Assembly (NCBI GenBank): GCA_016845585.1
Contig: JAERSO010000017.1
Location: 1 to 64,000, forward strand
Source: Acidimicrobiaceae bacterium
Lineage (GTDB): Bacteria; Actinomycetota; Acidimicrobiia; Acidimicrobiales; Aldehydirespiratoraceae
Length of the DNA: 64,000 bases
Direction: 5' to 3'
Shown: piece after piece, positions 8,249-16,788 of the stretch
How the letters are laid out: every line of letters starts with the position of its first letter
Numbering within the stretch: position 1 is the first letter of the stretch
Translations under genes and position numbers: made by a program
The notes under the pieces: generated by a model
The model's input: only the letters and a program-made list of their open reading frames with translations
Told to the model about the DNA's origin: nothing
Databases searched by the model: none

Positions 8249-9223
8249 TCAGCGCGAGGGCTCTTCGCCGACGGACGTCGGGCTGACCTGCTCGTGCCCG
8301 GCAGCACGGTGTCGCCGCATCGCCACGAGCACCAGGGCCAGGCCGATCGCCTCCGCAACGGTCGTCAGTGCACGGTTGGCGGCCGCACCCAGGATCGCGT
8401 CGTCGGTGTCGACTGTTCCACGGAGCATCCAGACGACCATCGCTTCGCGTACGCCGATGCCGGCTGGTGCGAAGAACGCGACATAGCCGATCGACCGGGC
8501 GACACCGAACGCCCCGATCGCGAGAGGGATGTCGCCGGCATCGAGGATGGTGGACAGCGGGAACCAGAGTGAGAGCCCGAGGAGGAAGGCGATCCCCAGC
8601 TGATGTGCCGCCGTGACCGCCAGCGTGCGCGGCGAGGGGTTGCGCCCGAGTGCCACCCGGTGTCCGATCCACATGCCGGCGACCCAGATGGCTGCGAGAG
8701 CGACGATTCCCAGCGTCGAGGTGGTCGCGCCGGCGGGGACCGCGTCCCAGCGAGCGTCGGCACGCGACAGGAGGGACGGAAGTGCGAAGGCGATGCCGGA
8801 GAGCAAACCGGACCACACCAGCCAGAATTTCTCGAGTCCGAACACTCGAGCCGAGTCCCGTACGGGGATGGCTTCGTCGCGGTAGAGCTGGATCCGCGCC
8901 ATGACGCCCCACACGCCGCCCGGCACGTACTTCGCGGCGTCGGACACGGTGTAGATCCAGAACGCCCGCGCGACCGAGAAGCGTCGGCCGGTCTCGAGCA
9001 ACGACCACCGCACCTGCTCCGCCACCAGGAACTTGCCGACGTTCACGGCGACGATCGTGCCGACGGCCATCCACAGGGCGAGCTCGTCGAGATAGTCGGA
9101 GGTCTCGTCCCAGTTGTCTCCCAGATACCGGATGACGAAGACGGCGATCAGGACCAGCCAGATCGCCCGGGCCGCGACGCGCGCGCGGCCAGCGACCGTC
9201 GGCGAGGGCGCCGCCTCGTTCAC
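8249..9223 (-). CDS. UPF0104/YbhN-type lysylphosphatidylglycerol synthase-like membrane protein
   Basis: The 324-residue protein has about eight membrane helices and the typical fragments AKYVPGGVWGVMAR and FFAPAGIGVREA found in the transmembrane part of LPG synthases and in AglD-associated proteins. No aminoacyl-transfer domain is present. Related proteins often sit in polysaccharide loci and are suspected of flipping or handling lipid-linked sugars; the exact role is unknown. Its ATG overlaps the stop codon of the FrhB-like gene (9220-9223, ATGA), so the three minus-strand genes from 11840 to 8249 form one translationally coupled operon. Confidence 0.7.
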   Translation of the reverse strand: MNEAAPSPTVAGRARVAARAIWLVLIAVFVIRYLGDNWDETSDYLDELALWMAVGTIVAVNVGKFLVAEQVRWSLLETGRRFSVARAFWIYTVSDAAKYVPGGVWGVMARIQLYRDEAIPVRDSARVFGLEKFWLVWSGLLSGIAFALPSLLSRADARWDAVPAGATTSTLGIVALAAIWVAGMWIGHRVALGRNPSPRTLAVTAAHQLGIAFLLGLSLWFPLSTILDAGDIPLAIGAFGVARSIGYVAFFAPAGIGVREAMVVWMLRGTVDTDDAILGAAANRALTTVAEAIGLALVLVAMRRHRAAGHEQVSPTSVGEEPSR

Positions 9224-10590
9224 CGGAACCGGGCCATGTCGCCGCGGTCGGGTTCCTTGCGCCCACCGAACAGCGACTTCACCTTCAACACGCGAACCAG
9301 GGCCCAGTTCACATAGCGGCCGATGTGGCGTCGGAGTTCCACCGTTGCCTTACGCCACCAGAGGAACCGGTATCGGCGGGCAGCCTGGAGCTCGCGCTTG
9401 CGCTCGAACTCGGCGTGGAACCGTTTCACCTCGTCGGGGTCGACCGGTGAGGCGGCGACACGATTGGGGCCGGTCATCTCGGGGGTGTGGAGCCCGAGGG
9501 CTCGCCGGTGATCGGCGTAGGCGTACGCGAAGTCGCCGAACGCGATGCGCTCCTTCTGGCTCTCACGTACCTCGTCGGTGGTGACCGTGAGCGTGGTGAC
9601 GCGCCCACCCGCGTCGAGGTCGTGGAGGAGGGCGGTGGCTTCCGGCGTACGCGACACGATCAGGCTGACCCCGGTGCGGCTGGTGACCGTGCTCGGCAAC
9701 CAGGCGTCGCCCACCACCACGTCGGCGAGAAAGTTCGAGTGGTCGATGCAGACGTGACAGCGGGGAAGGTTGAAGGAGCGGTCGAAGGCGACCTGGTAGC
9801 CGAAGTCGACTCGCCGACCGATCGTGTGTTCCTCATGATCAGCCGTGTCGGGGTCCCGGGTCGTGATGCGGAGCTTCCCGATCGGTCCGCCCCCGCGGTA
9901 GGCGATGTCGGAGATGGCGTCGAAGTCGATCCCCTTGAACTGACAGATCGCCCGAAGTGCGTGGTGGTTGAACTGCCAGCCGCAGAGCAGGCCGATGGTC
10001 GTGTGAATGCGGTCGCGCAGCGAGGGCTCGTGGGCACGGATCCACTGGTAGATCCCTTCCAGTTGGCATGGGATCGCCACGAGCACGAAACGGCCTTCGT
10101 TGCTGCGGAGCAGCTCCAGTGCCTGTGGCTGGGAGAGGGCGTGGTAGATCGAGCCGGGGAGCGTGTCGACCTCGTCCGGGTGGTTCAGCAACACCGGCTG
10201 GAAGTCGAGTCCGTCCACATGGGTGAGGGCGATCGCCCCGTCGACGTCCGGTCGGCCGAGGAGTTCGATGAGCATCTCTTTGATGAGGCCGCCCGAGCTG
10301 GCGCTCAGGTTGCGGTCCGCATCGGTGGACTGGGCCAGGAACACCTCGTCGACGACACCGAAGGGGCCGACATCGGTCGCCTCGAACAGCCACTCGTGGA
10401 GTGCAGGGAAGTCGACGCCGATCGCGGGGCACACGGCGGCTGCCTCGGCGGTGGAGGCATGACTCGGTGTGACCGCCTGGGTCGTGGCGTCGAGGGTGAG
10501 TTCGAGCGTGTCGTCGACATGCAAGCACACGCCGCAACCGATGCACATACCGCTGTCGATCACGGGCTGCAGGTCGAGGCGACGGGTCAC
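9220..10590 (-). CDS. Coenzyme F420 hydrogenase/dehydrogenase beta-subunit (FrhB)-like flavoprotein
   Basis: The 456-residue protein begins with an iron-sulfur motif (CIGCGVC near residues 15-21). It continues with the FrhB N- and C-terminal domains, including SASSGGLIKEML, AIPCQLEGIYQW and CHVCIDHSNFLADVVVGDAW. FrhB-like proteins paired with a polysaccharide pyruvyl transferase occur in exopolysaccharide loci, where they may reduce a sugar or lipid intermediate using F420 or flavin. The GTG at 10588-10590 overlaps the upstream stop (GTGA). The C-terminal ~80 residues are basic and not recognised. True substrate and cofactor are not shown by the sequence. Confidence 0.75.
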   Translation of the reverse strand: MTRRLDLQPVIDSGMCIGCGVCLHVDDTLELTLDATTQAVTPSHASTAEAAAVCPAIGVDFPALHEWLFEATDVGPFGVVDEVFLAQSTDADRNLSASSGGLIKEMLIELLGRPDVDGAIALTHVDGLDFQPVLLNHPDEVDTLPGSIYHALSQPQALELLRSNEGRFVLVAIPCQLEGIYQWIRAHEPSLRDRIHTTIGLLCGWQFNHHALRAICQFKGIDFDAISDIAYRGGGPIGKLRITTRDPDTADHEEHTIGRRVDFGYQVAFDRSFNLPRCHVCIDHSNFLADVVVGDAWLPSTVTSRTGVSLIVSRTPEATALLHDLDAGGRVTTLTVTTDEVRESQKERIAFGDFAYAYADHRRALGLHTPEMTGPNRVAASPVDPDEVKRFHAEFERKRELQAARRYRFLWWRKATVELRRHIGRYVNWALVRVLKVKSLFGGRKEPDRGDMARFR

Positions 10591-11840
10591 GCCGCGGCTC
10601 CCAGTTCCTGGGCGATGATGTCGATGTTGCGGCGGGCCGAAGTGGTGACTGTGTCGAGTCGCGCCTCGATCGTGCGGGTCAGCTCGTCGCGGCGCTCGAG
10701 AGCGTGCAGGATCGTCTCGGCGAGGTCGTCCGGCGAGCGTGTCGTGTGGTCGAGCGCCAGGTCGGCCAGGCCGAACTCGTCGAGCACCTCGGCGTACTTG
10801 TGGCTCCACCCGAGAACGATCACCGGGGTGGCGGTGGCCAGCGCCGAGATCATGGCGTGGAACCGGGAGGCCACGACGAGCTCAGCCCGGTCGATGACCG
10901 CTCGCAGCTCTGCGGGCCCGAGCGAACTGTCGAGCAGCAAGACATCGGGACGGTCGAGCGCCGCCACGACCTCCCGGCAGATCAGCAGATCGTCGAGACG
11001 CTCGGGAACGGTCTCCCCATCGACTGCTTCGGTCGCCTGCGAGGAGTGGCCGAACACCACGATCGGGAGCCCCGTGGCATCGGCGACGCGGCGGGTGGTC
11101 TCGATGACGATGGAGGCGTAGTCGATGCCGTCGCGGGCGGCCATGCGCCGCAGCACTGAACTCGGGCTCACGGCGAGGAACGATCCATCGACACCGATCG
11201 CGTCCAGTCGATGGTCGGCTTCGGCTCGGTGTCGGGCCTCGGTCTTCATGAGGAATGCGAGATCGGCGGCTTCGTCGTGACGCACGCCGAGGCTTTCGAG
11301 GTTGTGCGTGGAGGAGCGGCCCCGCGAAACGACACGCCGCAGCCGCGGGAGGATGAACCGAGCTGCGACCCGGGTAGTGCGTTCCTCGAACGGGCCCAGC
11401 GCCTGAGAGGCCTTCACCACCGGTACGCCGAGCAACAGCGGCACGATGTCGAGCAGGAAGTGGTACACGACGAATCGGGCACCTCTCGCGTCGGTGAAGG
11501 CGATGCCGGTGATGTCGACCACGAGGTCGGCGTCGGCGATGGAACGCAGTGCGGGGTGGCGCAGGACCCAGCGCCACGGGAGCCGGACGGAGCGGAGCAT
11601 TCCCGCGAGCACCGCGAGCGGAAACTGCACGAGGGCCAGGTCCCGCGGTCCCGCATCGACCACGGTGAAGTCTTCACCGAGCCGTTCGAGCAGGGCCCGG
11701 TCGCAGCGTGGGTAGGTCGTGTGGACCTCGATGGCGATGCCGGGCACCGCGTCGGGGAGTTCGTCGGCGAGCGCCTGGATCATCGAACCCGCACCCTTGT
11801 TCGCCGAGTAGGCCGCACCGATCGTACAAATCGTGGTCAC
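10587..11840 (-). CDS. Polysaccharide pyruvyl transferase family protein
   Basis: The 417-residue protein has the CsaB/WcaK fold signature: a glycine-rich opening (GAAYSANKGAGSMIQAL), the middle segment VKASQALGPF, and near the end VVASRFHAMISALATATPVI with the conserved Arg and His. These enzymes add a pyruvyl ketal from phosphoenolpyruvate to a sugar in an envelope polymer. I used the GTG at 11838-11840, because the longer frame starts with unrelated residues. It is the first gene of the coupled operon with the FrhB-like and UPF0104 proteins. Confidence 0.75.
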   Translation of the reverse strand: MTTICTIGAAYSANKGAGSMIQALADELPDAVPGIAIEVHTTYPRCDRALLERLGEDFTVVDAGPRDLALVQFPLAVLAGMLRSVRLPWRWVLRHPALRSIADADLVVDITGIAFTDARGARFVVYHFLLDIVPLLLGVPVVKASQALGPFEERTTRVAARFILPRLRRVVSRGRSSTHNLESLGVRHDEAADLAFLMKTEARHRAEADHRLDAIGVDGSFLAVSPSSVLRRMAARDGIDYASIVIETTRRVADATGLPIVVFGHSSQATEAVDGETVPERLDDLLICREVVAALDRPDVLLLDSSLGPAELRAVIDRAELVVASRFHAMISALATATPVIVLGWSHKYAEVLDEFGLADLALDHTTRSPDDLAETILHALERRDELTRTIEARLDTVTTSARRNIDIIAQELGAAA

Positions 11841-11935
11841 GAGTGGTGTTCCCTGGGAGCCGACATTCGAGCAGCCTAGAGACCCGCAGGCTCCGGCTCG
11901 CGCCAGACCGGGGCTGACGACCGCAAGGAGAACGC

Positions 11936-13162
11936 ATGGCAACCGACGAGGCAGGGGCGGCGCTGGAACGCGAAGTCTCGCTCCCGATGCTCGTGCTCTA
12001 TGGATTGGGCACAACGATCGGTGCGGGCATCTACGCACTCACCGGCGAAGTGGCCGGTTCCGCGGGGATGCGGGCTCCGCTGGCCTTCCTGGCGTCGGCG
12101 CTACTGGCCGGGATCACGGCGATCGGATTCGCCGAACTGGCCGGCCGGCTGCCAAAGGCGGCGGGCGAGGCGGTCTTCGTCAACACCGCCTTCAATCGCC
12201 GCAACCTCACCAAGGCCGTGGGTATCGCCGTTCTCACCGCCGGTGTCGTGGCTGCCGCGACGATCACCAACGCCTTCGGCGGCTACGTGGCCGAGTTGAT
12301 CGACATCCCCCGGTGGCTTCTCGTCGTGGCGCTCATCTTGGTGCTCGGCGGTGTGGCCGTGTCCGGCGTGAAGGAGTCAGTGCTGTTCGCCGCGGTGCTC
12401 ACGGTGGTGGAAGTCATCGGCCTCGGCCTCGTCCTGTGGGCCGGGCGCGACAGCTTCGGCCAGCTCGGAACGCGAGTCGACGAACTGCTCGGCCCGCCCA
12501 CTTCGTTCAGCGGGTGGAGTGCGGTGCTGGGTGGCGCGTTCCTCGCGTTCTTCGCATTCCTCGGCTTCGAGGACATGGACGCTGTGGCCGAAGAGACGAC
12601 CAACGCCCGGGTCACCCTGCCCCGCGCCATCCTGCTGACACTCGGCATCACGACCGTGCTCTACATGACGGTGGCCGCGGTGGCCGTGCTACAGGTTGCG
12701 CCGGACCGGCTCGCCGAATCCGACGCGCCGCTGGCTCTGATCTTCGAGGAGTCCGGCGGGAACCCGGATGTCATGGCGTTCATCGCTGCACTGGCCATGG
12801 TGAACGGTGCCTTGGTCCAGCTCGTGATGATCCCACGTGTCGTCTACGGACTCTCCAACCTCGACCTTCTGCCGACCTGGGCCGGACAGGTGTCGGCTCG
12901 CACTCACACGCCCGTGCGGGCGACGGTCGCCGCCGCCGTGCTGGTGATGGTCCTGGCCGTGGCGATCGAGATGGAGTGGTTGGCTCGCGTCACCTCGGCC
13001 ACCACGATGGCGATCTTCGTCGCCATCAACGCATCGCTCATCGCCATCAAGCGGCAGGGCACCCCGACCAGTACGTTCCAGGTCCCGACCTGGGTTCCCT
13101 ACGTCGGGGTCGTCGCGGCAACCGGGATGTTCGTGGCCGAGGCACTCCGAATCGCCATCTGA
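11936..13162 (+). CDS. APC-superfamily amino acid permease (copy 2)
   Basis: The 408-residue permease is a close paralogue of the protein at 2768-4000: the same GTTIGAGIYALTG opening, the same 12-helix plan and only about 30 replacements, mostly conservative. The ATG follows an AAGGAG ribosome site at 11926-11931. The first ten residues are unrelated between the copies, so the duplicated unit seems to start at the common REV.LPMLVLYG segment. Both copies are intact and on the same strand, so both are probably functional. Confidence 0.8.
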   Translation: MATDEAGAALEREVSLPMLVLYGLGTTIGAGIYALTGEVAGSAGMRAPLAFLASALLAGITAIGFAELAGRLPKAAGEAVFVNTAFNRRNLTKAVGIAVLTAGVVAAATITNAFGGYVAELIDIPRWLLVVALILVLGGVAVSGVKESVLFAAVLTVVEVIGLGLVLWAGRDSFGQLGTRVDELLGPPTSFSGWSAVLGGAFLAFFAFLGFEDMDAVAEETTNARVTLPRAILLTLGITTVLYMTVAAVAVLQVAPDRLAESDAPLALIFEESGGNPDVMAFIAALAMVNGALVQLVMIPRVVYGLSNLDLLPTWAGQVSARTHTPVRATVAAAVLVMVLAVAIEMEWLARVTSATTMAIFVAINASLIAIKRQGTPTSTFQVPTWVPYVGVVAATGMFVAEALRIAI

Positions 13163-13195
13163 GGTCGCCGGAGCCTGTGGGGCTAGGGTGACCGC

Positions 13196-14446
13196 GTGAC
13201 GGACTCCGGCGAGGCTGATGAGCAGACGTCGTCGGCCGGGACCGATCGAGCGGCGCAGGTGGGGCTCGTCATCGCTCTGGTCATGGCCACGGCGTGCGTG
13301 GCACAAGCCTTCGGTCGATTCACCTGGGGCGTCGTGCTCCCGGGTGCCCGTGACGATCTTCTCGACGGATCGAACACACTCGCCGGTCTGTTCGGCACCC
13401 TCAATGTCGCCGCCTATCTGGTCGGCACCTTCGCGGTCGCCTGGATCGCCACCCGCGTCACACTCGTCGGATTGGTGCGCATCGGGATGGTGGTCTCCAC
13501 CTCCGGGCTCGGGCTGGCGGCAACCGCACCGAACGGTCTGACGCTTGCCGCCGCGCTCACGATGATGGGCATTGGCGGCGCGCTGATCTGGATCCCGTTG
13601 CCCGCGATCGTCGCTCGATCGTTGCCGCCGCGCCGCGCGGGCATGGCCGTCGGCTTCATCGGTACGGGCATCGGTGTCGGCGTCGTCTTCTCCGGTCAGA
13701 TGGCCCGATATCTCGACCGGCGCAGTGATGGGGCCGAGGTGTGGCAGACCCTGTACCAGATCGAGTTCGCGATCGCCGTCGTTGTTCTCGTCGGGGTGTT
13801 CGTGCTTCTCCGCAGCCAGGGCGATCGCCCATCGGCTGCGGGCGGCTTTGGTGGCGTCGGCGCGCTGAAGACCGTTCCGGGTTGGATTCCGGCCACGGTC
13901 GCCTACGCCGCCTTCGGGTTCGCCTACATCCTCGTCATCGGCTTCCTGGTCGCCCGGCTGGAAGACGATTCGGGGTTCACCTCCGATCAGGCCGCCACGA
14001 TGTTCTCCGTGCTCGGTGCGGCGACCATCGTGGGAGGTCTGTCGCTCGGCCCGCTCTCTGACCGGATCGGCCGCCGGGTCACCCTGACATCGACGTTCGT
14101 GCTCTTCGGCGGCTGCGCCCTTCTCGCGCTGACCGGGTCGCAGCCGTGGGTGGTGATCGCGGCGTTCGGCACCGGACTCATGTTCTCGGGGATGCCGGTT
14201 CTCATCATCGCTCACATCGTCGACCACACGACCCCCGACACCTACGGGCCTGCATTCAGCGCGGCGACGCTCGCGTTCGGCATCACCCAGATGATCTCGC
14301 CCCAGATCGGTGGCCTGCTCGCCGATCAGCTCGGCTCGTTCACCTGGGTATTCGTGCTGTCCGCCGCTGTCTCATTCGTCGGCGCAGCCTTCGCGAGTCG
14401 GCTGGAGGACCGGCCCCCGAGCCCCGCAGAGGGGCTACCGGCCTGA
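13196..14446 (+). CDS. MFS transporter, YbfB/YjiJ-like
   Basis: This 416-residue protein has 12 predicted membrane helices and the MFS loop motif in the second half (GPLSDRIGRRVTL). The first helices (ACVAQAFGRFTWGVVLPG) resemble the YbfB/YjiJ group. It starts with GTG 33 bp after the amino acid permease and probably forms a transcript with it. The substrate is unknown. Confidence 0.75.
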   Translation: MTDSGEADEQTSSAGTDRAAQVGLVIALVMATACVAQAFGRFTWGVVLPGARDDLLDGSNTLAGLFGTLNVAAYLVGTFAVAWIATRVTLVGLVRIGMVVSTSGLGLAATAPNGLTLAAALTMMGIGGALIWIPLPAIVARSLPPRRAGMAVGFIGTGIGVGVVFSGQMARYLDRRSDGAEVWQTLYQIEFAIAVVVLVGVFVLLRSQGDRPSAAGGFGGVGALKTVPGWIPATVAYAAFGFAYILVIGFLVARLEDDSGFTSDQAATMFSVLGAATIVGGLSLGPLSDRIGRRVTLTSTFVLFGGCALLALTGSQPWVVIAAFGTGLMFSGMPVLIIAHIVDHTTPDTYGPAFSAATLAFGITQMISPQIGGLLADQLGSFTWVFVLSAAVSFVGAAFASRLEDRPPSPAEGLPA

Positions 14447-14597
14447 CTCCAGCGGTAGACGCGAAGCGCACGCAGGGTGTTTCATCGGCTCGACTGGCGG
14501 GCTCGTTCCATGTCGAACCGGACCTTGCCGTCATCGCGGTACGACTTGGGCCATGGGCGCCGGCCAGCAGCCAGTCGATGAGCGCAGGATCGGTCAT
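14447..14597 (-). pseudogene. Remnant of a squalene-cyclase/prenyltransferase-like protein
   Basis: A strong ribosome site (GGAGG) precedes ATG at 14595-14597, and the frame reads MTDPALIDWLLAGAHGP, like the start of squalene-cyclase-fold proteins. It then jumps, in another frame, to KSYRDDGKVRFDMERARQSSR, a stop codon, and NTLRALRVYRWSQ. This resembles the C-terminal end of the same family, where a Trp is expected at the TGA (14482-14484). So the gene seems to have lost nearly all of its middle, and its end carries a Trp-to-stop change. It partly explains the otherwise empty stretch 14447-14730; the rest (14598-14730) shows nothing I recognise. Confidence 0.55.
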
Positions 14598-14730
14598 CGA
14601 ACCTCCATGCACGAGAACGCTGGGAGGATCAGCCTGGCGGTCGGTAGAGACGAAGGGCCCGATCGCGGTCATCCGGCGCACCCTCGATCCCCGCTGCGGG
14701 ATGGCGGAGGCACCCGTCGTACTGTGGCCG

Positions 14731-15774
14731 ATGATGTCCGAGTCGACGAACCTGACGCCGGTTGCCCCTAGACAGGTGGGCCCACACGTCTGGAGGCGGG
14801 CGGACGTTGCCGACGTGAACGAATGGCTCTGGCCTCTCGCCGACGATGAGATCGGGGAGCTGCTGGCCGCGTCGGAGCCGTACGAAAATGTCGGTGAGCG
14901 GGAACTCGCCCGGCTCACTCCAGCGGCGTTCCCGCTGCCAACGGTGGGCGAGAAGCTCGGCGGACTTCGCCGGCGGCTGCTCCACGGTCGTGGTTTCGAA
15001 CTGATCCGTGGGTTTCCTGCCGGGGAGGTGTCCGAGCAACAGGCGGCCGCCGTCTTCGCCGGGATCGGCACCCATCTCGGCTCGTTGCGGTCCCAGAACG
15101 CGGCAGGTGATCTCCTCGGTCACGTTCGCAATGTCGGTGAGGACATCAATGATCCGGCCGTCCGCATCTACCAAACCAGTGAGCGTCAGACGTTCCACAC
15201 CGACTCCACCGACGTGGTCGGGTTGCTCTGCCTCGAGACGGCAGCCGAGGGTGGTGACTCGCTGCTGGCGAGTGCAGGCGCGATCTACAACGAGATGCTC
15301 GACCGGGCGCCCGGGCTGGCGGCCAAGCTCTTCGACCCGATCGCCACGGATCGTCGAGGCGAGGTGCCGGAGGGGTGCGACCCGTACTTCACGATCCCGG
15401 TGCTCTCCTGGTTCGACGACGCCCTGACTGTGCTCTATCAACGCCAGTACATCGACTCAGCGCAGCGGTTCGAGGACATCGGTCCGTTGAGCGAGGAGGT
15501 CACTGCCGCGCTCGACCTGTTCGACGACATCGCCAACTCGCCCGTCTTCAACCTTCAGATGCGAATGGAAGTGGGCGACATGTTGTTCGTCCACAACCAT
15601 TCGCTGCTTCATGACCGCACCGGGTTCGTCGACAAACCCGATACGCCGCGGCATCTGCTGCGACTCTGGCTCTCGGCGCCCGGTGATCGCGAGCTTCCCC
15701 CTGTGTTCGCCCAACGCTATGGATCGATCACCGTCGGCGACCGTGGCGGGATCATCGCCGATCCCGGGAGCTGA
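14731..15774 (+). CDS. TauD/TfdA-family 2-oxoglutarate-dependent dioxygenase
   Basis: The 347-residue protein shows the iron-binding motif HTD (FHTDSTD near residues 152-158), the distal His (LHDRTGF) and the oxoglutarate-binding Arg near RHLLRLWL. It should couple decarboxylation of 2-oxoglutarate to hydroxylation of a small acid in the cytoplasm. Close relatives are annotated only as TauD-family proteins, so the substrate is open. Two in-frame ATGs (14731 and 14734) are possible starts, and no strong ribosome site is seen. Confidence 0.75.
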   Translation: MMSESTNLTPVAPRQVGPHVWRRADVADVNEWLWPLADDEIGELLAASEPYENVGERELARLTPAAFPLPTVGEKLGGLRRRLLHGRGFELIRGFPAGEVSEQQAAAVFAGIGTHLGSLRSQNAAGDLLGHVRNVGEDINDPAVRIYQTSERQTFHTDSTDVVGLLCLETAAEGGDSLLASAGAIYNEMLDRAPGLAAKLFDPIATDRRGEVPEGCDPYFTIPVLSWFDDALTVLYQRQYIDSAQRFEDIGPLSEEVTAALDLFDDIANSPVFNLQMRMEVGDMLFVHNHSLLHDRTGFVDKPDTPRHLLRLWLSAPGDRELPPVFAQRYGSITVGDRGGIIADPGS

Positions 15775-15788
15775 CGGGCCGCTGAGCC

Positions 15789-16712
15789 CTAGTTGGTCGT
15801 CGGGGCGAGGCTGAATGGGATCTCGACCATCGCGTCGTCGGGATAGCGGCTGAGATTCAGGAGTCGGAGCGTGTAGCCGCCGGCGAACGGATCGGGGACG
15901 ATGAACCCGACCTCGAGCCCGGCGGCGGGAACCCCTGGGCTCAACACCTCATTCGGTGCGGTCTCGGGTGAGACGGTCTGACCGTCGGGCGTCATCAGTT
16001 CGAACGTGTCGCGTGCCGTTCGAGACTGGTTGCCCAGCGTGATGTCGACCACGACGTGGACGAAGGCTGTGCCGGCATCCGATGGGACCCCGTGATGACC
16101 GAGGCTGTGCCAGTCGACTCGAACCCGGTCCAGTCGGAGTTCGATGCCCTCTGCCGTTCCGGCTTCGTCGACGATGGTCTCGCTCGGATCGCGGGACTCG
16201 ACGGGTCCGCCGTCCAGGGGCACACGCGCCTGCGTGCTTCCTTCCGGGCCGATGGTGACTGCAGCCCCGTCGAAGGTGAACGCCGCGTCGACCTGGTACT
16301 CGTACTTCGCGTTCGAGGTTGCGCCGGGATCGATGTCGGTACTGATGCCGAATCCGGTGGTCTCGAGCGACGATCCCCCGCTCAGGAGATTCACCGACGG
16401 GTCGAGACGTCCGGCTTCCGGGCCGAGGTTCTCGACATCGATCGACAGGGAGACGGTCGGCGAACCGAGGCTTTCGCCGAGGACCGCCTCGACCACGGTG
16501 AACCGATATCCACCGAACACCACCGTTTCGTCGACGGCCACCGAATCGCCGGGCGCGGCAGCGGTGTCGGGAGTGGAGTCAGCGTCGTCGGTCGCGTCCT
16601 GCGAGTCGGTCGTCTCCACACTCGCCGATGTCGAGGTGTCGCGTGCCTCCAGTGACTCCGCGTTGCCGCCACATGCACTGAGGATCACTGCGAGTGTCGA
16701 ACCAATCGCCAT
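15789..16712 (-). CDS. Secreted lipoprotein with two immunoglobulin-like (DUF4352-type) domains
   Basis: The 307-residue protein has a short hydrophobic leader ending in a lipobox (VILSAC), then a Ser/Thr/Asp-rich linker (residues 20-55). Two related beta-rich halves follow, each beginning with a segment like FTVVEAVLG or LRLDRVRVDW and containing a VSLSIDVENLG- or VHVVVDITLGNQ-type strand, as in DUF4352 proteins. It probably sits on the outer face of the membrane. No enzymatic motif is visible and the role is unknown. It is convergent with the TauD gene. Confidence 0.6.
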   Translation of the reverse strand: MAIGSTLAVILSACGGNAESLEARDTSTSASVETTDSQDATDDADSTPDTAAAPGDSVAVDETVVFGGYRFTVVEAVLGESLGSPTVSLSIDVENLGPEAGRLDPSVNLLSGGSSLETTGFGISTDIDPGATSNAKYEYQVDAAFTFDGAAVTIGPEGSTQARVPLDGGPVESRDPSETIVDEAGTAEGIELRLDRVRVDWHSLGHHGVPSDAGTAFVHVVVDITLGNQSRTARDTFELMTPDGQTVSPETAPNEVLSPGVPAAGLEVGFIVPDPFAGGYTLRLLNLSRYPDDAMVEIPFSLAPTTN

Positions 16713-16788
16713 CGCGCGGGCGCCGCTGGTCGTGGACCCGACCGTACCAGTCGGCGGGTGGCCCCGGCCCGGCCGACCCGCCCGAGCG

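Noticed and set aside
12689-14227. Long 512-residue minus-strand frame
   Set aside because: Antisense to the permease and MFS genes, rich in Asp/His/Arg, no recognised domain.
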